From Pseudoxanthomonas sp. 3HH-4 (GTDB taxonomy: Bacteria > Pseudomonadota > Gammaproteobacteria > Xanthomonadales > Xanthomonadaceae), in the NCBI RefSeq assembly GCF_006716465.1, contig NZ_VFPB01000002.1:434001-498000 (forward strand): a DNA stretch of 64,000 bases, in the 5' to 3' direction. Shown piece after piece: positions 36,509-46,914 of this stretch. Numbering within the stretch: the stretch's first letter is position 1; every line of letters begins with the position of its first letter. The translations under genes were made by a program, and so were the position numbers. The notes below the pieces were generated by a model, which saw only the letters and a list, made by a program, of their open reading frames with translations, did no database searches and was not told the origin of the DNA.

Positions 36509-37504
36509 TCAAGGGTGCGGACGGACCATGCCGTCGACACCGATCCTGGACGCCACCTGCGCCTTCAGGCGGTCCGCATCGGCACGGTTGGCGACCGGCC
36601 CGACGCGCACGCGGCTGAGCGTGCCCTTGTCGGTGCGGACCTGTTCGACGAAGGCGCTGAAGCCGGCACCGCGTGCGCGGTCGCGCAAGGCATTGGCGTC
36701 GGCGGCATTCGAGAACGCCCCCAATTGCACGGCGAAGCCGGTGCCGGAGGCCGCCGGCTTCGTTGCCTCGGCAGGCTTGGGCGTGGACGCTACCGGGGTG
36801 GTAGTGGTCGGCGCCGGCTTCGTTGCCGCTGGCTTCGCTTCGGGCGCGGCCGGCTTCGGCGCAGGCTTGGTGGGTTCGGGCGGCAGCGCCTGGGTGGTGA
36901 CCGCCGCTGTGGTGGATGCGGCCGACGCGACCGACGCCGTGGCCGCAGGCCACGTGGTGGCCGGCGCGGTGTCGGCGACGTCCAGCGTCACGACCTGCGC
37001 GTTGACGTCGCCGCGGATCTTGATCGCATCCAGTCGCGCGGCTTCGGCCTGCGGACGGTCGGCGTAGGGACCGACACGCACCCGGAATGCCGGCTTGCCA
37101 TTGATGGTTGCCGGCTCGACGAAACCCGGCAGCTTGGCCTGCTTCACGCGCGCCAGTACGGCATCGGCATCGGCCTGCGTGGCATAGGCCCCGAAACTTA
37201 CGGCGAAGTCGCCGCCTGCCGTGGCGGCCGGCTGCACCGTGCCGGTAGCCGGCGCGGGTTCCGCGGCAGGTGCGGCAACCTGGCCCTGCAGTCCCACGGC
37301 GCCGGTTGCGGGCGCATTGCCCGGCGTTACCAGAGGCAGTTCGCGCGTCTCGAATTCGCCATTCGCAGCGGGCGGCACATCCAGTGGCACGTCCGACACG
37401 CCGCTGTCGGGCGCTGGGCCCTTCACCAGCATGGGCAAGAAGATGACGGCCAGCGCCACCAGCACGACGGCGCCGATCAGGCGCTGTTTCAGGGCAGTAT
37501 CCAT
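36509..37504 (-). CDS. DedD-type protein with two SPOR domains
   Basis: 331-residue envelope protein: a short cytoplasmic start, one membrane helix (about 8-27, 'LIGAVVLVALAVIFLPMLV'), an Ala/Pro-rich spacer, a first SPOR-like domain about 97-170 ('FAVSFGAYATQADADAVLAR', 'FRVRVGPYADRPQAEAARLD'), a second Ala/Pro/Lys/Thr-rich spacer about 178-252, and a C-terminal SPOR domain about 253-328 ('FAVQLGAFSNAADANALRDR'). SPOR domains bind denuded septal peptidoglycan; E. coli DedD has only one. ATG at 37504. Between folC (67-base gap) and cvpA. Confidence 0.92.
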   Translation of the reverse strand: MDTALKQRLIGAVVLVALAVIFLPMLVKGPAPDSGVSDVPLDVPPAANGEFETRELPLVTPGNAPATGAVGLQGQVAAPAAEPAPATGTVQPAATAGGDFAVSFGAYATQADADAVLARVKQAKLPGFVEPATINGKPAFRVRVGPYADRPQAEAARLDAIKIRGDVNAQVVTLDVADTAPATTWPAATASVASAASTTAAVTTQALPPEPTKPAPKPAAPEAKPAATKPAPTTTTPVASTPKPAEATKPAASGTGFAVQLGAFSNAADANALRDRARGAGFSAFVEQVRTDKGTLSRVRVGPVANRADADRLKAQVASRIGVDGMVRPHP

Positions 37505-37571
37505 CCAGGTCCACGGCAGCTGCGGCGGGAATGCCGCGGCGATTATACGGCGCGCATCGGCGCGCTCCCCG

Positions 37572-38846
37572 TCATCGACCTGAATGCAGGGCCTGCAACG
37601 CGTCGGCGACGGTATGGAAAGAACCGAACACCAGCACGCGATCGCCCGGTGCTGACGCTTCAAGGGCGGCATACAATGCATCGGCCACGCCGGCGTGCAA
37701 ACCCACCGTCGCCCCGATGGCGCCCTGCAGCCGAGCCGCGAGCTGTTCGGCAGTCTGCGATCGCGGACCCATCGTCAGGCCAGCCAGGAACCAGTGCAGC
37801 GGCATATCGGCCAACGCCGCCACTATCCCCTCTACGTCCTTGTCAGCGAGGGCTGCGAACACGACACGGGTGGTCCCCGTAATCGGATTACCCTGCAACC
37901 AGGACGCCAGTTCGCGTGCTGCCTGCGGGTTGTGGCCGACGTCCAGCACCACGTCCACGCCATCGCACCGGACCTGCTGCAACCGGCCCGGCAACGCTGC
38001 GTTGGCGACGCCTTGATGGAAGGCGTCATCGGGCACGGCGTCACCCGGCAACGCACGCACGGCGGCGATCGCGGTGGCCGCGTTCGCCCGTTGCGAGGGC
38101 GCGGACAACGCCGGCAGGGGCAGTACGAGTTCGGCGCCGACTTCGCGCCAGCGCCAGCGCTGGCTGTCGATGGGTTCGTGGAAGAAATCGCTACCCAGCC
38201 GCAACGCATTGGCGCCGATGGCGTACGCATGGCGCAGCACGCTCGACGGCGAATCCACTTCGCCCAGCACCAGCGGCTTCCAGGCACGCGCGATACCGGC
38301 CTTCTCGGCACCGATGGTTTCGCGCTCGTTGCCCAGCCAGTCTGTGTGGTCGATGTCGACCGTGGTGATAACGGCGACATCTGGATCGACGATGTTCACG
38401 GCGTCGAGTCGTCCGCCCAGTCCTATTTCCAGTACGGCCAGGTCGAGCCCCGCGCGCTCGAAAAGCCACAGCGCAGCCAGCGTGCCGAACTCGAAGTAAG
38501 TCAGCGTCGTGTCGACGCGTGCCGCTTCCACCGCCTCGAACGCAGCGACCAGCGAGTCGTCATCGATGTCGACACCGTCGATGCGGACGCGTTCGTTGTA
38601 ACGCAGCAGGTGCGGCGAGGTGTACGCACCGACCTTCCAGCCGGCAGCACGCGCGATAGCCTCGATGAAGGCGACGGTCGACCCCTTGCCGTTGGTGCCA
38701 CCGACGGTGATCACACGTCCCGCGGGCCTGCCCAGCGAAAGGCGTGCAGCGACTTCATGTACGCGCTCCAAACCCATCTCGATGGACTTCGGGTGCTGCT
38801 GCTCGATGTAAGCGAGCCATGCCGGCAGATCGCGAGGTCGGGTCAC
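37572..38846 (-). CDS. folC: Dihydrofolate synthase / folylpolyglutamate synthase
   Basis: 424-residue Mur-ligase-superfamily enzyme that adds glutamate to dihydropteroate and later to folates. P-loop 'GGTNGKGSTVAFIEA', 'GAYTSPHLLRYNERVRIDG', 'LEIGLGGRLDAVNIVDPD', 'DVGHNPQAARELASWL'. The start is GTG at 38846, overlapping the previous gene's TGA as GTGA; residues encoded upstream of it are not folC-like. First catalytic member of the folC-dedD-cvpA-purF operon. Confidence 0.97.
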   Translation of the reverse strand: MTRPRDLPAWLAYIEQQHPKSIEMGLERVHEVAARLSLGRPAGRVITVGGTNGKGSTVAFIEAIARAAGWKVGAYTSPHLLRYNERVRIDGVDIDDDSLVAAFEAVEAARVDTTLTYFEFGTLAALWLFERAGLDLAVLEIGLGGRLDAVNIVDPDVAVITTVDIDHTDWLGNERETIGAEKAGIARAWKPLVLGEVDSPSSVLRHAYAIGANALRLGSDFFHEPIDSQRWRWREVGAELVLPLPALSAPSQRANAATAIAAVRALPGDAVPDDAFHQGVANAALPGRLQQVRCDGVDVVLDVGHNPQAARELASWLQGNPITGTTRVVFAALADKDVEGIVAALADMPLHWFLAGLTMGPRSQTAEQLAARLQGAIGATVGLHAGVADALYAALEASAPGDRVLVFGSFHTVADALQALHSGR

Positions 38847-39640
38847 GGCGAACGACCCACCGGCGTCGGGTCCTGTGAAGGCGGCAGCTTGATGCCCCGC
38901 TGCGGGCGCGCACCTTGCTCCGCGGCCTGCAGCAACAGGCAATCATGGCCGTCGGGAACACCGCAGAGCACGCGCGTCATCAGGAAACCACGCTGACCAT
39001 CCGTGGCGAGCCGCCGCCTGACGATAGAACGGGAGGCTCCCCGCCCATGGATCCACCATTGGCTGTATTCCTTGCCATCGACGACCGCGTAGAGCGCCAC
39101 GCCCGGCGGCATCCCCTGCACCTGTTGCGCATTGCCACGTTCCAGCAGGAGGGTGATCGCTTCGTCCGCATTGGCGCCGGGGATGGGCTGGGGATCCGGA
39201 AGGTAGCCAGGCAGGTGGCCGTGCTCGTCAGCAGGCCCGACGGACACCCGATCAGCGGACGTCATCTGCGCGAGGAAAGAATCGTAGATATTCTCGTCAC
39301 CCAGCCCGAAGTCAACCGGCATCCTGACACGCGAAGCGACAGCGCGCCCGTTCTCGATGGCGGGTGCGAACTTCCAGGCACGCGCGGCTTCGACCGCCGC
39401 CGCATCCAGGGCGGGATGGCCGGCCGACTGTTCGACCTGCACCTCCGTGACCTGCCCCGCTGCCGAGATACTGAGGAGCAATACGCTGGCGCCCGCGAAG
39501 CCACCACGCGCAGCTTCAGGCGGGTAACGCGGTGGAGGCGACTCGATGACACGGGGATCGACACGTCGCACTGCGGTGTCGGCAAGCACCTGCAACGGCA
39601 GCATCACGCCCAGCAGGGCGGACAGCCAGATTCGTTTCAT
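38843..39640 (-). CDS. Secreted TonB C-terminal-domain protein
   Basis: 265-residue protein: signal peptide about 1-20 (ends LQVLA-D), then a TonB-C domain about 25-110 ('ESPPPRYPPEAARGGFAGAS', 'QVTEVQVEQSAGHPALDAAA', 'AWKFAPAIENGRAVASRVRM'). There is no transmembrane anchor or Pro-rich spacer, so it is a free periplasmic version and not a classic energy transducer. The C-terminal 150 residues carry two cysteines ('VLCGVPDGHDC') and no recognised fold. ATG at 39640; its stop overlaps the folC GTG, so it is translated ahead of folC. Confidence 0.8.
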   Translation of the reverse strand: MKRIWLSALLGVMLPLQVLADTAVRRVDPRVIESPPPRYPPEAARGGFAGASVLLLSISAAGQVTEVQVEQSAGHPALDAAAVEAARAWKFAPAIENGRAVASRVRMPVDFGLGDENIYDSFLAQMTSADRVSVGPADEHGHLPGYLPDPQPIPGANADEAITLLLERGNAQQVQGMPPGVALYAVVDGKEYSQWWIHGRGASRSIVRRRLATDGQRGFLMTRVLCGVPDGHDCLLLQAAEQGARPQRGIKLPPSQDPTPVGRSP

Positions 39641-39740
39641 TGGATTCCCCCGTTCGGCTCGGCTCGCGGAACGCATCGTACCCGATGGTCCTGCTCACCG
39701 ACGGAGGCACGCCGCCCACGCGAGGGCGGCGCGGAACCGG

Positions 39741-40385
39741 CTACAATGCCCGATGCTTCGCTTCGCCGAAAAACGGCGTGTGGTGCGCGCAGTCGTTGAG
39801 GCGCACGACTTCGAGCTGGTCGACCGAGGAGCCTTCCAGCAGGTTGAGCGTGGTCGGCGCCTGGCGGAACGTCCAGAGCTTCGCGATCGGCAGGCCCAGG
39901 ACGCGGCACAGCAGGACGCGGTTGACCGCATCGTGCGCCACGATCAGCAGGGTGTCGTCGTCACCCAATCCGTCGGCAGCGCGCGCGAGGCCGCGCCAGG
40001 AACGGTCGAGCACCTGGCGCAGCGATTCGCCGCCCGGCATGAGGACGGTATCCGGCTCCTCGCGCCACGCAAGCAGGCGCGCCGGGTCCTTGTCCTGGAT
40101 CTCGCTGGCCAGCAGGCCTTCCCACTCACCGTGGGCGATTTCCTGCAGATCAGCGTCCGTGGCGAGCATGTCGGCGCGCGCGTCGCCCAAGGCGAGTTGC
40201 GCGGTGCGCTGCGCGCGCGACAGCGGCGACGCCACCGCGCGATCAATGCGTACGTCCTTCAAACGCTGGCCCAGCGCGGTGGCCTGGCGTTCCCCGACCG
40301 GTGAGAGCGGGATGTCGATCTGGCCCTGGTAGCGGCCTTCAGCGTTCCAAGGCGTTTCGCCATGGCGGGCAAGCAGGATGCGCAT
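39741..40385 (-). CDS. Histidine phosphatase family protein
   Basis: 214-residue branch-1 histidine phosphatase (phosphoglycerate-mutase-like). Active-site RHG motif 'LLARHGETPWNAEGRYQGQ' with His8, second His in 'LLIVAHDAVNRVLLCRVLG', acid in 'AHGEWEGLLASE'. Relatives include GpmB, CobC and broad sugar-phosphate phosphatases, and the sequence does not choose between them. ATG at 40385; convergent or independent of its neighbours. Stop about 100 bases before the TonB-C gene start. Confidence 0.9.
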   Translation of the reverse strand: MRILLARHGETPWNAEGRYQGQIDIPLSPVGERQATALGQRLKDVRIDRAVASPLSRAQRTAQLALGDARADMLATDADLQEIAHGEWEGLLASEIQDKDPARLLAWREEPDTVLMPGGESLRQVLDRSWRGLARAADGLGDDDTLLIVAHDAVNRVLLCRVLGLPIAKLWTFRQAPTTLNLLEGSSVDQLEVVRLNDCAHHTPFFGEAKHRAL

Positions 40386-40443
40386 GCGTCGGTGTGTCCA
40401 TTCGAGGGAGGCGGCCCCGTTTTCGTCGATCGGATACGAAGAC

Positions 40444-40466
40444 GGGAGCGGATCATACCCGCTCCC
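40444..40466 (-). terminator. Possible hairpin after the S46 peptidase gene
   Basis: Stem GGGAGCGG / CCGCTCCC with loop ATCATAC, 30 bases past the peptidase stop. No T-run follows, so termination strength is doubtful. Confidence 0.4.
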
Positions 40467-40496
40467 GCCTCGTGCCTGCCGGCTAAGTTGCAGGTG

Positions 40497-42665
40497 TTAC
40501 TTGCCGACGCCCATTTCCTTCAGCAGCTGCGGCGCGGGATAGACCTCCTGCATGATCCAGCGCAGGTAGCGGCCATCGACAGCGATCATGCGGGTCATCT
40601 CCGGATCGAACACCCAGTTGGAGCTGACCGATTCCCAGTTGCCGTCGAAGGCCAAGCCCACCAGCTTGCCGTGCGCGTCGAGCACCGGCGAACCGGAGTT
40701 GCCGCCGGTGATGTCCAGGTCGGACAGGTAGTTCACCGGGACCGAACCGATACGCTTGTCTTCCAGTCCGCCGTAGCGCTTGGCGGCCACGGCGTCGAGC
40801 AGCGCCTTGGGCGAATCGAACGGATCCTGTCCGGTTTCCTTTGCCACCACACCTTCCAGCGTAGTGAACGGGGTGTACTCCACGCCATCCTTCGGCGCGT
40901 AGCCCATCACGTTGCCGAAGGTGATGCGCAGCGACAGGTTGGCATCGGGATAGACGAACTCGCCCTGGCTCTTCTTGTAGTCGGCCAGCGCCTGCAGGTA
41001 GACCGGGCGCGCGGCCAGGTTCTCGCCGGCGCGCGTCTTGCGCTCCTGCTCGAGCTTGAGCAGCGTCGGCATTACCGCGACCGCGTACTGGATCGCCGGG
41101 TCGTTGCTGGCCTCGAACGCCTTGCGGTCGGCGGCAAACCACTTCAGGCGCTCTTCCGTGCTGCCGAGCTTCGTGGCGGCCAGTCGGTCGAGCGCGCGCT
41201 TCACCGCCGCGGCATCATTGCCGCCCAGCCATGCATCTACCGCGGCGACGCGCTGGCCGGCGGGCAGCTTGATGTACTCGTTCAACCAGTATTCCTGCAG
41301 CTGGCGATCCATCGCCGCCACGTAGCGGCGCTCGAGCTGCTTCAGGCCACCTTCGATGGCCGGCAGGTCGCGCTCCTGGTAGCCGGATTCGCGTTCGGCA
41401 TTCGGCTTTTCGCGTTCGATCGACAGGCGGTACAGCTGCGTGGCGGAACCCAGCATCGCGGTGTTGTGGAACAGCGCCAGGGTCAAGTCGCGATCGCGCG
41501 TGGCCTTGCTCTGCTCCAGCAGGTCGAGCAGCTTGGCGTGCGCGTCCAGCGCCGGCTGGCCCTTGGCACCCTGCCCCTTCAGCCAGCCCAGTACGGCGGC
41601 TTCCTCGCGCTGCTTCTGGCCGGCGGCGTCGATGCGCCTGAAGCCCTCCAGCTGTCCGTCGTAGTTCTTGCTGGTGTTGTTCCAGCCTGCCATGGTGGCG
41701 GCGTACTTCACCTGGATGTCGGCATTCTGCTTGCCGGCTTCCTGCACCATCGCGATCTGGTTCTTGTAGTGGCGTGCGATGGTCGGATAGGTCCACTGCG
41801 CGGTGTTGTCGAACTCGGCCGCCAGCGCGTAGCGGTTGGTCGAACCCGGGTAGCCCGCCACCATGACGAAATCGCCCGCACCCAGCGGCTGGTCGGCGAA
41901 CTTCAGCCAGTGCTTCGGCTGGTAGGGCACGTTGTCCTTGGAGAACGCGGCCGGCTTGCCGTCCTTGCCCACGTAGGCGCGGTAGAACGCGAAGTCGCCG
42001 GTGTGGCGCGGCCACATCCAGTTGTCGATGTCGCCGCCGTACTTGCCCACGCTGCCTGGGGGCGCGTACGCCAGGCGCACGTCCTTGATCTCCAGATTCT
42101 TGAACAGGCGGTAAGTGTTGCCGCCGGAGAAGCTGTAGAGGCGGCAGCGGAAACCAGCGTCGGCTTCGCAGTCGGCGATCAGCTTCTTCTCGAACGTCTC
42201 CAGCGCCTTGGTGCGCGCCAGCGCATCGTCGCCGGCGGAGGCGATGGCCGCCCGCGCGTCCTTCGTCACGTCGGTGATCTCGTCCAGCACGAACACGCGT
42301 GCGTTCGGCCCCGCGCTGACTTCATCGCCTGTCGTCGGCGCGTTGAAGCCGTTCTTGATCAGGTTGTTCTCAGCGGTGGAGTTCAGCTGGATGGCGCCGT
42401 AGGCGCAGTGGTGGTTGGTGACCACCAGGCCGTTCGGCGACACGAAGCTGGCAGTGCAGCCACCCAGCGCGACCACGGCGCCCATCGGGTCGCCGGTGAG
42501 GTCGGAGATCTGCTGCGGCGACAGCTTCAGGCCGGCCTTCTTCAGCGGCCCGGCGATCTCGGGCAGTTGCTGCGGCACCCACATGCCCTCGCCCGCCTGG
42601 GCGACCTGGGCGGCGAGCAGGGAGAGCGGAACCGCGATGGCGGCGGCGAGCAGGTTCGGACGCAT
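40497..42665 (-). CDS. S46 family dipeptidyl aminopeptidase (DAP BII / DPP7 type)
   Basis: 722-residue exported exopeptidase that removes N-terminal dipeptides. Signal peptide about 1-24. Catalytic triad His86 ('[10 protein letters not shown]'), Asp224 ('PRHTGDF') and Ser657 ('TGGNSGSP'); amino-terminus binding Asn215-Trp216 and Asp674. Residue 675 is Gly, as in DPP7-type enzymes preferring aliphatic/aromatic P1, whereas DPP11 has Arg there. All numbers coincide with DAP BII from Pseudoxanthomonas mexicana as I recall them, and overall length is the same, so this is very likely its ortholog. Used for peptide feeding with amino-acid catabolic enzymes nearby. ATG at 42665. Confidence 0.97.
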   Translation of the reverse strand: MRPNLLAAAIAVPLSLLAAQVAQAGEGMWVPQQLPEIAGPLKKAGLKLSPQQISDLTGDPMGAVVALGGCTASFVSPNGLVVTNHHCAYGAIQLNSTAENNLIKNGFNAPTTGDEVSAGPNARVFVLDEITDVTKDARAAIASAGDDALARTKALETFEKKLIADCEADAGFRCRLYSFSGGNTYRLFKNLEIKDVRLAYAPPGSVGKYGGDIDNWMWPRHTGDFAFYRAYVGKDGKPAAFSKDNVPYQPKHWLKFADQPLGAGDFVMVAGYPGSTNRYALAAEFDNTAQWTYPTIARHYKNQIAMVQEAGKQNADIQVKYAATMAGWNNTSKNYDGQLEGFRRIDAAGQKQREEAAVLGWLKGQGAKGQPALDAHAKLLDLLEQSKATRDRDLTLALFHNTAMLGSATQLYRLSIEREKPNAERESGYQERDLPAIEGGLKQLERRYVAAMDRQLQEYWLNEYIKLPAGQRVAAVDAWLGGNDAAAVKRALDRLAATKLGSTEERLKWFAADRKAFEASNDPAIQYAVAVMPTLLKLEQERKTRAGENLAARPVYLQALADYKKSQGEFVYPDANLSLRITFGNVMGYAPKDGVEYTPFTTLEGVVAKETGQDPFDSPKALLDAVAAKRYGGLEDKRIGSVPVNYLSDLDITGGNSGSPVLDAHGKLVGLAFDGNWESVSSNWVFDPEMTRMIAVDGRYLRWIMQEVYPAPQLLKEMGVGK

Positions 42666-42847
42666 GGAAACCCCGGGACTGGCAGGAAAGTTCCGATTGT
42701 AATGAACCCGTCATCCGCGCCGACCATGACTTATGTCCTACGCCGCCGGGATACGTCGCGCGCCGGCCCTGTCAAGAGGCGTCGCAACAGGGCCGTCGGG
42801 GACCGGAGCGTATAATCCGCGCCCTCATTTACCTGGATCTACGTCCG

Positions 42848-43882
42848 ATGGCACAGACGATGAAGGCGCTGGTGAAGCGCGAGGCCGGCAAGGGCATCTG
42901 GATGGAGGAACTCCCCATCCCGCAGCCCGGCCCGAACGAAGTGCTGATCAAGCTGGAAAAGACCGCCATCTGCGGTACCGACCTGCACATCTACCTGTGG
43001 GACGAATGGAGCCAACGCACCATCAAGCCCGGCCTGACCATCGGCCACGAGTTCGTGGGACGCATCGCGCAGCTCGGTTCCGCCGTCACCGGCTACGACG
43101 TCGGCCAGCGCGTGTCGGCCGAAGGCCACATCGTCTGCGGCCACTGCCGCAACTGCCGCGGCGGCCGCCAGCACTTGTGCCCGAACACCGTGGGCATCGG
43201 CGTGAACCGCAACGGCGCCTTCGCCGAGTACATGGTGATGCCGGCCAGCAATCTGTGGCCGATCCCGGATCAGATCCCCAGCGAATTGGCCGCCTTCTTC
43301 GACCCCTACGGCAACGCGGCGCACTGCGCACTGGAATTCGACGTGGTCGGCGAGGACGTGCTGATCACCGGTGCCGGCCCCATTGGCATCATCGCCGCCG
43401 GCATCTGCAAACACATCGGCGCGCGCAACGTGGTGGTCACCGATGTCAACGACTTCCGCCTGAAGCTGGCTGCCGACATGGGCGCCACCCGCGTGGTCAA
43501 CGTGGCCAACACCTCGCTGAAGGACGTGATGGCCGACCTGCACATGGAAGGCTTCGACGTGGGCCTGGAGATGAGCGGCAATCCGCGCGCCTTCAACGAC
43601 ATGCTCGACTGCATGTACCACGGCGGCAAGATCGCGCTGCTCGGCATCCTGCCCAAGGGCGCCGGCGTGGACTGGGACCGCATCATCTTCAAGGGCCTCA
43701 CGGTGCAGGGCATCTACGGCCGCAGGATGTACGAGACCTGGTACAAGATGACGCAACTGGTGCTGAGCGGCTTTCCGCTGGGCAAGGTGCTGACGCACCA
43801 GCTGCCGATCGACGATTTCCAGAAGGGCTTCGACCTGATGGAACAGGGCAAGGCCGGCAAGGTGGTGTTGAGCTGGAATTGA
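42848..43882 (+). CDS. tdh: L-threonine 3-dehydrogenase
   Basis: 344-residue zinc-dependent, NAD-linked medium-chain dehydrogenase that oxidises threonine to 2-amino-3-ketobutyrate. Catalytic zinc residues Cys42 ('TAICGTDLH'), His67-Glu68 ('GHEFVG'); structural zinc Cys97, Cys100, Cys103 and Cys111 in '[15 protein letters not shown]'. Rossmann motif '[15 protein letters not shown]'. ATG at 42848. The unstable product is used by Kbl, whose gene lies 5 kb downstream instead of adjacent. Confidence 0.98.
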   Translation: MAQTMKALVKREAGKGIWMEELPIPQPGPNEVLIKLEKTAICGTDLHIYLWDEWSQRTIKPGLTIGHEFVGRIAQLGSAVTGYDVGQRVSAEGHIVCGHCRNCRGGRQHLCPNTVGIGVNRNGAFAEYMVMPASNLWPIPDQIPSELAAFFDPYGNAAHCALEFDVVGEDVLITGAGPIGIIAAGICKHIGARNVVVTDVNDFRLKLAADMGATRVVNVANTSLKDVMADLHMEGFDVGLEMSGNPRAFNDMLDCMYHGGKIALLGILPKGAGVDWDRIIFKGLTVQGIYGRRMYETWYKMTQLVLSGFPLGKVLTHQLPIDDFQKGFDLMEQGKAGKVVLSWN

Positions 43883-43900
43883 TCCGCATCCCGGCCCCAC

Positions 43901-43930
43901 AAAAAAAGGCGCCTTGCGGCGCCTTTTTTG
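43901..43930 (+). terminator. Strong intrinsic terminator after tdh
   Basis: A7 tract, stem GGCGCC-TTGC-GGCGCC, then T6 (18 bases after the tdh stop). It is symmetrical with A and T runs on both sides, so it also ends the convergent torF-type transcript. Confidence 0.95.
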
Positions 43931-43942
43931 CGTCATGCCCTA

Positions 43943-44689
43943 TCAGGGAACGGCAACGGCAATCGTGAACACCACGCCCGGCTTGTAGATGTCCGAGCCA
44001 CGACGCAGTTCGGATGCGTCCGAACCGAAGGTGTCGTAGTAGCCCAGCGTCGCCGTCGCAGGACCGAAGCCCTTGGAGAGGGTAACGGAGCCATCGTAGA
44101 AATCGGCGCGGCCATCGCTGCCGGCATCGATGGAGGTATAGCCCGTGGTGGCTCCCACCGAGAAGCCCGAATCGCCGATGTCGTAGCTGGCAGACAGGCC
44201 CGCATAGATTTCTTCCGCGCCGGTGTTGCTGTAGTCGTCGGCGTACGCGAGGATGCCGCCGACGGTCACAGGGCCACTCCAGGTCACCTTCGCGATGTAT
44301 TCGTTGTAGTCGATATCCCCGTATCCATCGGAAGCGCTTTCATAGGTGTAGCGGTTCACACCCAGGTCCAGGTTCCAGCTGTCGTTGAGATCCTTGTTCC
44401 AGCCGACGTAGTAGTCGACCTCATAGTCAGGGCCACCCTCTCCGAAATCCACGTTCGACGCCCATACGCCCGCATACAGGCCGAAGGGCGCGGAATAGCT
44501 GGCACCCGCCTGGAATGCCGGTTCGTTGTCGGTCTGGGACACGCCGCGGAACACGTAGTCCGTCGTCACCGCGAAGGTCGCGCTGAACGGGGAGGACGCT
44601 TCTTCCTCGGCCTCCTGGGCGAAGGCGGACAGCGGAAGCGCCAGCAACAGGGCAGTGGCAAGGGCGGTGCAGAGCTTGACGGGCTTCAT
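43943..44689 (-). CDS. TorF-type putative porin
   Basis: 248-residue outer-membrane protein of the TorF/TIGR02001 family. Signal peptide about 1-24 (ends AFA-Q), a short acidic stretch, then 'FSATFAVTTDYVFRGVSQTD', the family hallmark, and repeated beta strands ('YAGVWASNVDFGEGGPDYEV', 'LDLGVNRYTY', 'GFSVGATTGYTSID') to the end. Probably a 12-strand barrel; substrate unknown, although some relatives respond to nitrogen. ATG at 44689 chosen to place the signal peptide at the terminus. It lies next to the sulfate importer operon but is in a separate unit. Confidence 0.85.
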   Translation of the reverse strand: MKPVKLCTALATALLLALPLSAFAQEAEEEASSPFSATFAVTTDYVFRGVSQTDNEPAFQAGASYSAPFGLYAGVWASNVDFGEGGPDYEVDYYVGWNKDLNDSWNLDLGVNRYTYESASDGYGDIDYNEYIAKVTWSGPVTVGGILAYADDYSNTGAEEIYAGLSASYDIGDSGFSVGATTGYTSIDAGSDGRADFYDGSVTLSKGFGPATATLGYYDTFGSDASELRRGSDIYKPGVVFTIAVAVP

Positions 44690-44893
44690 CCGGATTCTCC
44701 TGGTCGATGGCGGACGGTGGCGGCTGGCGTGGCGGTGATGCGGTCGTGAGACCGCAATCGCAGCTTCACGGTTTTTTAACTGCGCCCCGATAGTGCGCCG
44801 CAACAATCGTCGACGTCAAGTGCCTGTCCTCATGCCGGATAATTGGTTTCTTTTTCAATTAATTCAGCAGCTTACATCGCATCACCTTGGTGC

Positions 44894-45943
44894 CTACGCA
44901 CCAGTTCGGGGAAACCATCCGAACCGTTTTGGTGCCAGACGCATCGGTTGTCCGGGAGCCGTTGCCGGGCTCTCGTGATCGGCGGGCAAGTCCACGTCGA
45001 CCTCGGTGGCATCGTCCTGGAGCCGCGCCCGCAGGCGCAGGCGCGGGCCGTTCCGCTGTGCGCCGATGATCGTCGCCGGCCAGCCGGGACCCTCTTTCAC
45101 TACCTCCAGGTCCTCAGGGCGCACGAAGATCTCGGCCCGCCCTTGCCCCGCCAGCTCACGCGACCGCATTGGCAACCCTGCAACCTGCAGCGCGCCTGCT
45201 TCCCAGTGCGCGGGCAGGCGATTCACCGCACCGACGAAGGAGTAGACGAAGGGCGAGGCCGGCGCATCGTAGGTATCGGCCGGGCTGGCGAGTTGTTCGA
45301 TGCGCCCCCGGTTGAGAATCGCCACGCGATCGGCCAATTCAAGTGCTTCTTCCTGGTCATGCGTCACGAACACGGTGGTCAGACCCGTGCGGTCATGCAA
45401 TTCCCGAAGCCAGCGACGCAGATCCCGGCGGACCTGTGCATCGAGTGCACCGAAAGGCTCATCAAGCAACAGCACGCGCGGCTCGATCGCCAGCGCACGC
45501 GCCAACGCCACGCGCTGCCGCTGGCCGCCAGACAGCTGCGCCGGATACCGCGTGCCGAATCCGTCCAGTTGCACGAGCGAAAGCAGTTCCGCGACGCGCG
45601 CGCGGATGGTGGCATCAAGCATCCGCTCGCGGCCGCGCCGCACGCGCAGGCCGAAGGCGATGTTCTCCTCCACCGTCAGGTGGCGGAACAGTGCGTAGTG
45701 CTGGAACACGAAACCCGCGCGCCGCGCCTGCACGCTGAGGCGCGTCGCATCCTCTCCATCGAACAGCACGCGTCCACCGTCCGCATGTTCGAGTCCCGCG
45801 ATCACGCGCAGCAGCGTGGTCTTGCCGGACCCCGACGGGCCCAGCAGCGCAAGCAGTTCGCCCTGGCGGATGTCGAGCGATACGTCGTCCAGCGCCGTGA
45901 ATTCGCCGAACCGCTTGCCCAGGTGTTCGATCTTGATGCCCAT
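44894..45943 (-). CDS. cysA: Sulfate ABC transporter, ATP-binding protein
   Basis: 349-residue ABC ATPase of the CysA group: Walker A '[18 protein letters not shown]', Q-loop, signature '[16 protein letters not shown]', Walker B '[11 protein letters not shown]', H-switch '[15 protein letters not shown]', then a C-terminal TOBE-like domain ('[14 protein letters not shown]'). Pairs with CysT and CysW to drive sulfate/thiosulfate uptake. ATG at 45943; the extra codons of the longer frame lie in the 10-base gap to cysW and beyond. Last gene of sbp-cysT-cysW-cysA. Confidence 0.96.
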   Translation of the reverse strand: MGIKIEHLGKRFGEFTALDDVSLDIRQGELLALLGPSGSGKTTLLRVIAGLEHADGGRVLFDGEDATRLSVQARRAGFVFQHYALFRHLTVEENIAFGLRVRRGRERMLDATIRARVAELLSLVQLDGFGTRYPAQLSGGQRQRVALARALAIEPRVLLLDEPFGALDAQVRRDLRRWLRELHDRTGLTTVFVTHDQEEALELADRVAILNRGRIEQLASPADTYDAPASPFVYSFVGAVNRLPAHWEAGALQVAGLPMRSRELAGQGRAEIFVRPEDLEVVKEGPGWPATIIGAQRNGPRLRLRARLQDDATEVDVDLPADHESPATAPGQPMRLAPKRFGWFPRTGA

Positions 45944-45953
45944 GGTCGTCCTC

Positions 45954-46913
45954 TCAATGACGGTGGTTGGCGGCCAGCGCTTCGCCATGGCGCCACTCCA
46001 GCCAGGTCTTCAGCACCAGCGTCACCAGTGCGGTCAGCGCCAACAACGAGGCCGCCGCGAACGCCGCGCTGTACGAGTACTCGTTGTAGAGGATCTCCAC
46101 ATGCAGCGGCAGCGTGTTGGTGCGCCCGCGGATGTGGCCGGACACGACCGACACCGCGCCGAACTCTCCCAGCGCGCGCGCACTGCACAGCAGCACGCCG
46201 TACAACAACGCCCAGCGGATGTTCGGCAGTGTCACCCACCAGAAGGTTTGCCAACCATTTGCGCCCAGGCTGAGTGCCGCCAGTTCCTCATCGGTGCCCT
46301 GCTGCTCCATCAATGGCATCAGCTCGCGCGCGATGAACGGGAACGTCACGAAGATGGTGGCCAGCACGATGCCTGGCAGCGCGAAGATGATCTTCGGCAA
46401 CTGCAGGTGCAGGTCGCCGAGTAATGGCAGTGAGAAACGCCAGCCTTCATCGATCAGCGAATACGCCCAGCCCTGCGCGCCGAAGATCAGCACGTAGATC
46501 AGGCCGGCCACCACCGGCGACACCGCGAACGGCAGGTCGATCAGCGTGACCAGCCAGCGTTTCCCACGGAACTCATGCTTGCTGACCACCCATGCGGCGG
46601 CGACGCCGAAGAGCAGGTTCAACGGCACGACGATGAAGGTCACCAGCAGCGTCAGTTTCACCGCGGCCAATGCATCGACCTCGGTGATGGCGGTCGCGAA
46701 CGCCGCCCAGCCACCCCGCAGTGCTTCGACGAACACAAGCGCCAGCGGCAGCAACAGGAACGACAGCAGGAAGGCGAGCGCGCCCAGCACCAGCAGCACC
46801 TGGACCCAGATGGGTTCGGTCGTGGCGGCATGGCGACGCCCGGGACGTGCATGCGCATCCATGACGGACGACTCCGTGAGGATGGCGGTGACGGCAGAAG
46901 CAGCGTCGCCCAT
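45954..46913 (-). CDS. cysW: Sulfate ABC transporter permease
   Basis: 319-residue inner-membrane permease with a BPD-type domain: about six helices; EAA loop '[20 protein letters not shown]'. The N-terminal 35 residues ('[20 protein letters not shown]') are longer and less conserved than usual; an internal start at Met18 (46862) would also give a normal CysW. The start at 46913 lies one base past the cysT stop. Forms the channel with CysT. Confidence 0.95.
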   Translation of the reverse strand: MGDAASAVTAILTESSVMDAHARPGRRHAATTEPIWVQVLLVLGALAFLLSFLLLPLALVFVEALRGGWAAFATAITEVDALAAVKLTLLVTFIVVPLNLLFGVAAAWVVSKHEFRGKRWLVTLIDLPFAVSPVVAGLIYVLIFGAQGWAYSLIDEGWRFSLPLLGDLHLQLPKIIFALPGIVLATIFVTFPFIARELMPLMEQQGTDEELAALSLGANGWQTFWWVTLPNIRWALLYGVLLCSARALGEFGAVSVVSGHIRGRTNTLPLHVEILYNEYSYSAAFAAASLLALTALVTLVLKTWLEWRHGEALAANHRH

Positions 46914-46914
46914 A

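Noticed and set aside
40362-42815. 817-codon rightward open frame over the S46 peptidase
   Set aside because: Antisense shadow of a peptidase whose catalytic residues all match; composition biased to Arg/Val/His.
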